The notes beneath the pieces were generated by a model. That model saw nothing but the letters and a program-made list of their open reading frames with translations. It was not told the origin of the DNA and made no database searches. Shown here in pieces: positions 5,539 through 5,596 of a stretch of DNA of 5,596 nucleotides; the stretch's first letter is position 1, and every line of letters starts with the position of its first letter. This stretch comes from an uncultured Oscillospiraceae bacterium (GTDB lineage: Bacteria > Bacillota > Clostridia > Oscillospirales > Ruminococcaceae). Both the position numbers and the translations under genes were made by a program. The stretch lies in the NCBI GenBank assembly GCA_900547385.1, contig URGQ01000071.1, positions 1 to 5,596 of the forward strand. Direction: 5' to 3'.

Positions 5539-5596
5539 AGATTTACCTTCGCTTAACAAGAGCACATACGGTTTTTGCGGGCATAAATACCGCCCG

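Noticed and set aside
1..5596. CRISPR array, phage or insertion-sequence genes, toxin-antitoxin or defence system
   Set aside because: There are no regularly spaced direct repeats, and no transposase, integrase, nuclease-effector or small paired genes. The only nuclease is housekeeping RNase J.

Overview
The window looks like chromosomal DNA of a moderately GC-rich, anaerobic gut Firmicute, most likely of the Oscillospiraceae (Faecalibacterium / Subdoligranulum / Gemmiger type). The grounds are a Gram-positive style RNase J, AGGAGG-like ribosome binding sites, consensus sigma-A type promoters, a surface protein with an NPSTG cell-wall sorting signal, a lipobox lipoprotein, and GC-rich coding sequence next to AT-rich spacers. 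The genus is inferred from protein style, not from a marker gene.

Layout, all genes on the + strand. Bases 1-28 resemble the right edge of a GC-rich intergenic repeat. Bases 29-57 hold a perfect TTGACA-17-TATAAT promoter, followed by a leader of about 140 nt with a hairpin almost at its 5' end. Bases 203-2437 encode ribonuclease J, with an unusual low-complexity basic N-terminal extension of about 190 residues in front of a complete catalytic core. A strong terminator (2443-2470) ends that unit. An AT-rich spacer with a probable promoter and two adjacent hairpins leads into a 319-residue secreted, wall-anchored protein (2657-3616) made of two tandem copies of an unrecognised domain of about 119 residues. 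It is closed by a UUCG-capped terminator (3634-3659). A lipoprotein of 449 residues (3894-5243) has its own extended -10 promoter. From 5244 to the end there is no gene: first a large nested inverted-repeat element (about 5252-5407), then a hairpin, then a strong outward-facing promoter whose transcript leaves the window.

The three genes appear to be separate transcription units, since each has its own promoter signal and the first two have their own terminators. There is no visible operon logic. RNase J is a housekeeping RNA-decay enzyme. The other two are envelope proteins of unknown function. I see no phage, CRISPR, transposase, toxin-antitoxin or defence genes. The most unusual items are the RNase J extension, the duplicated surface-protein domain with its structured leader, and the nested repeat element at the right, a relative of which seems to sit at the left edge.
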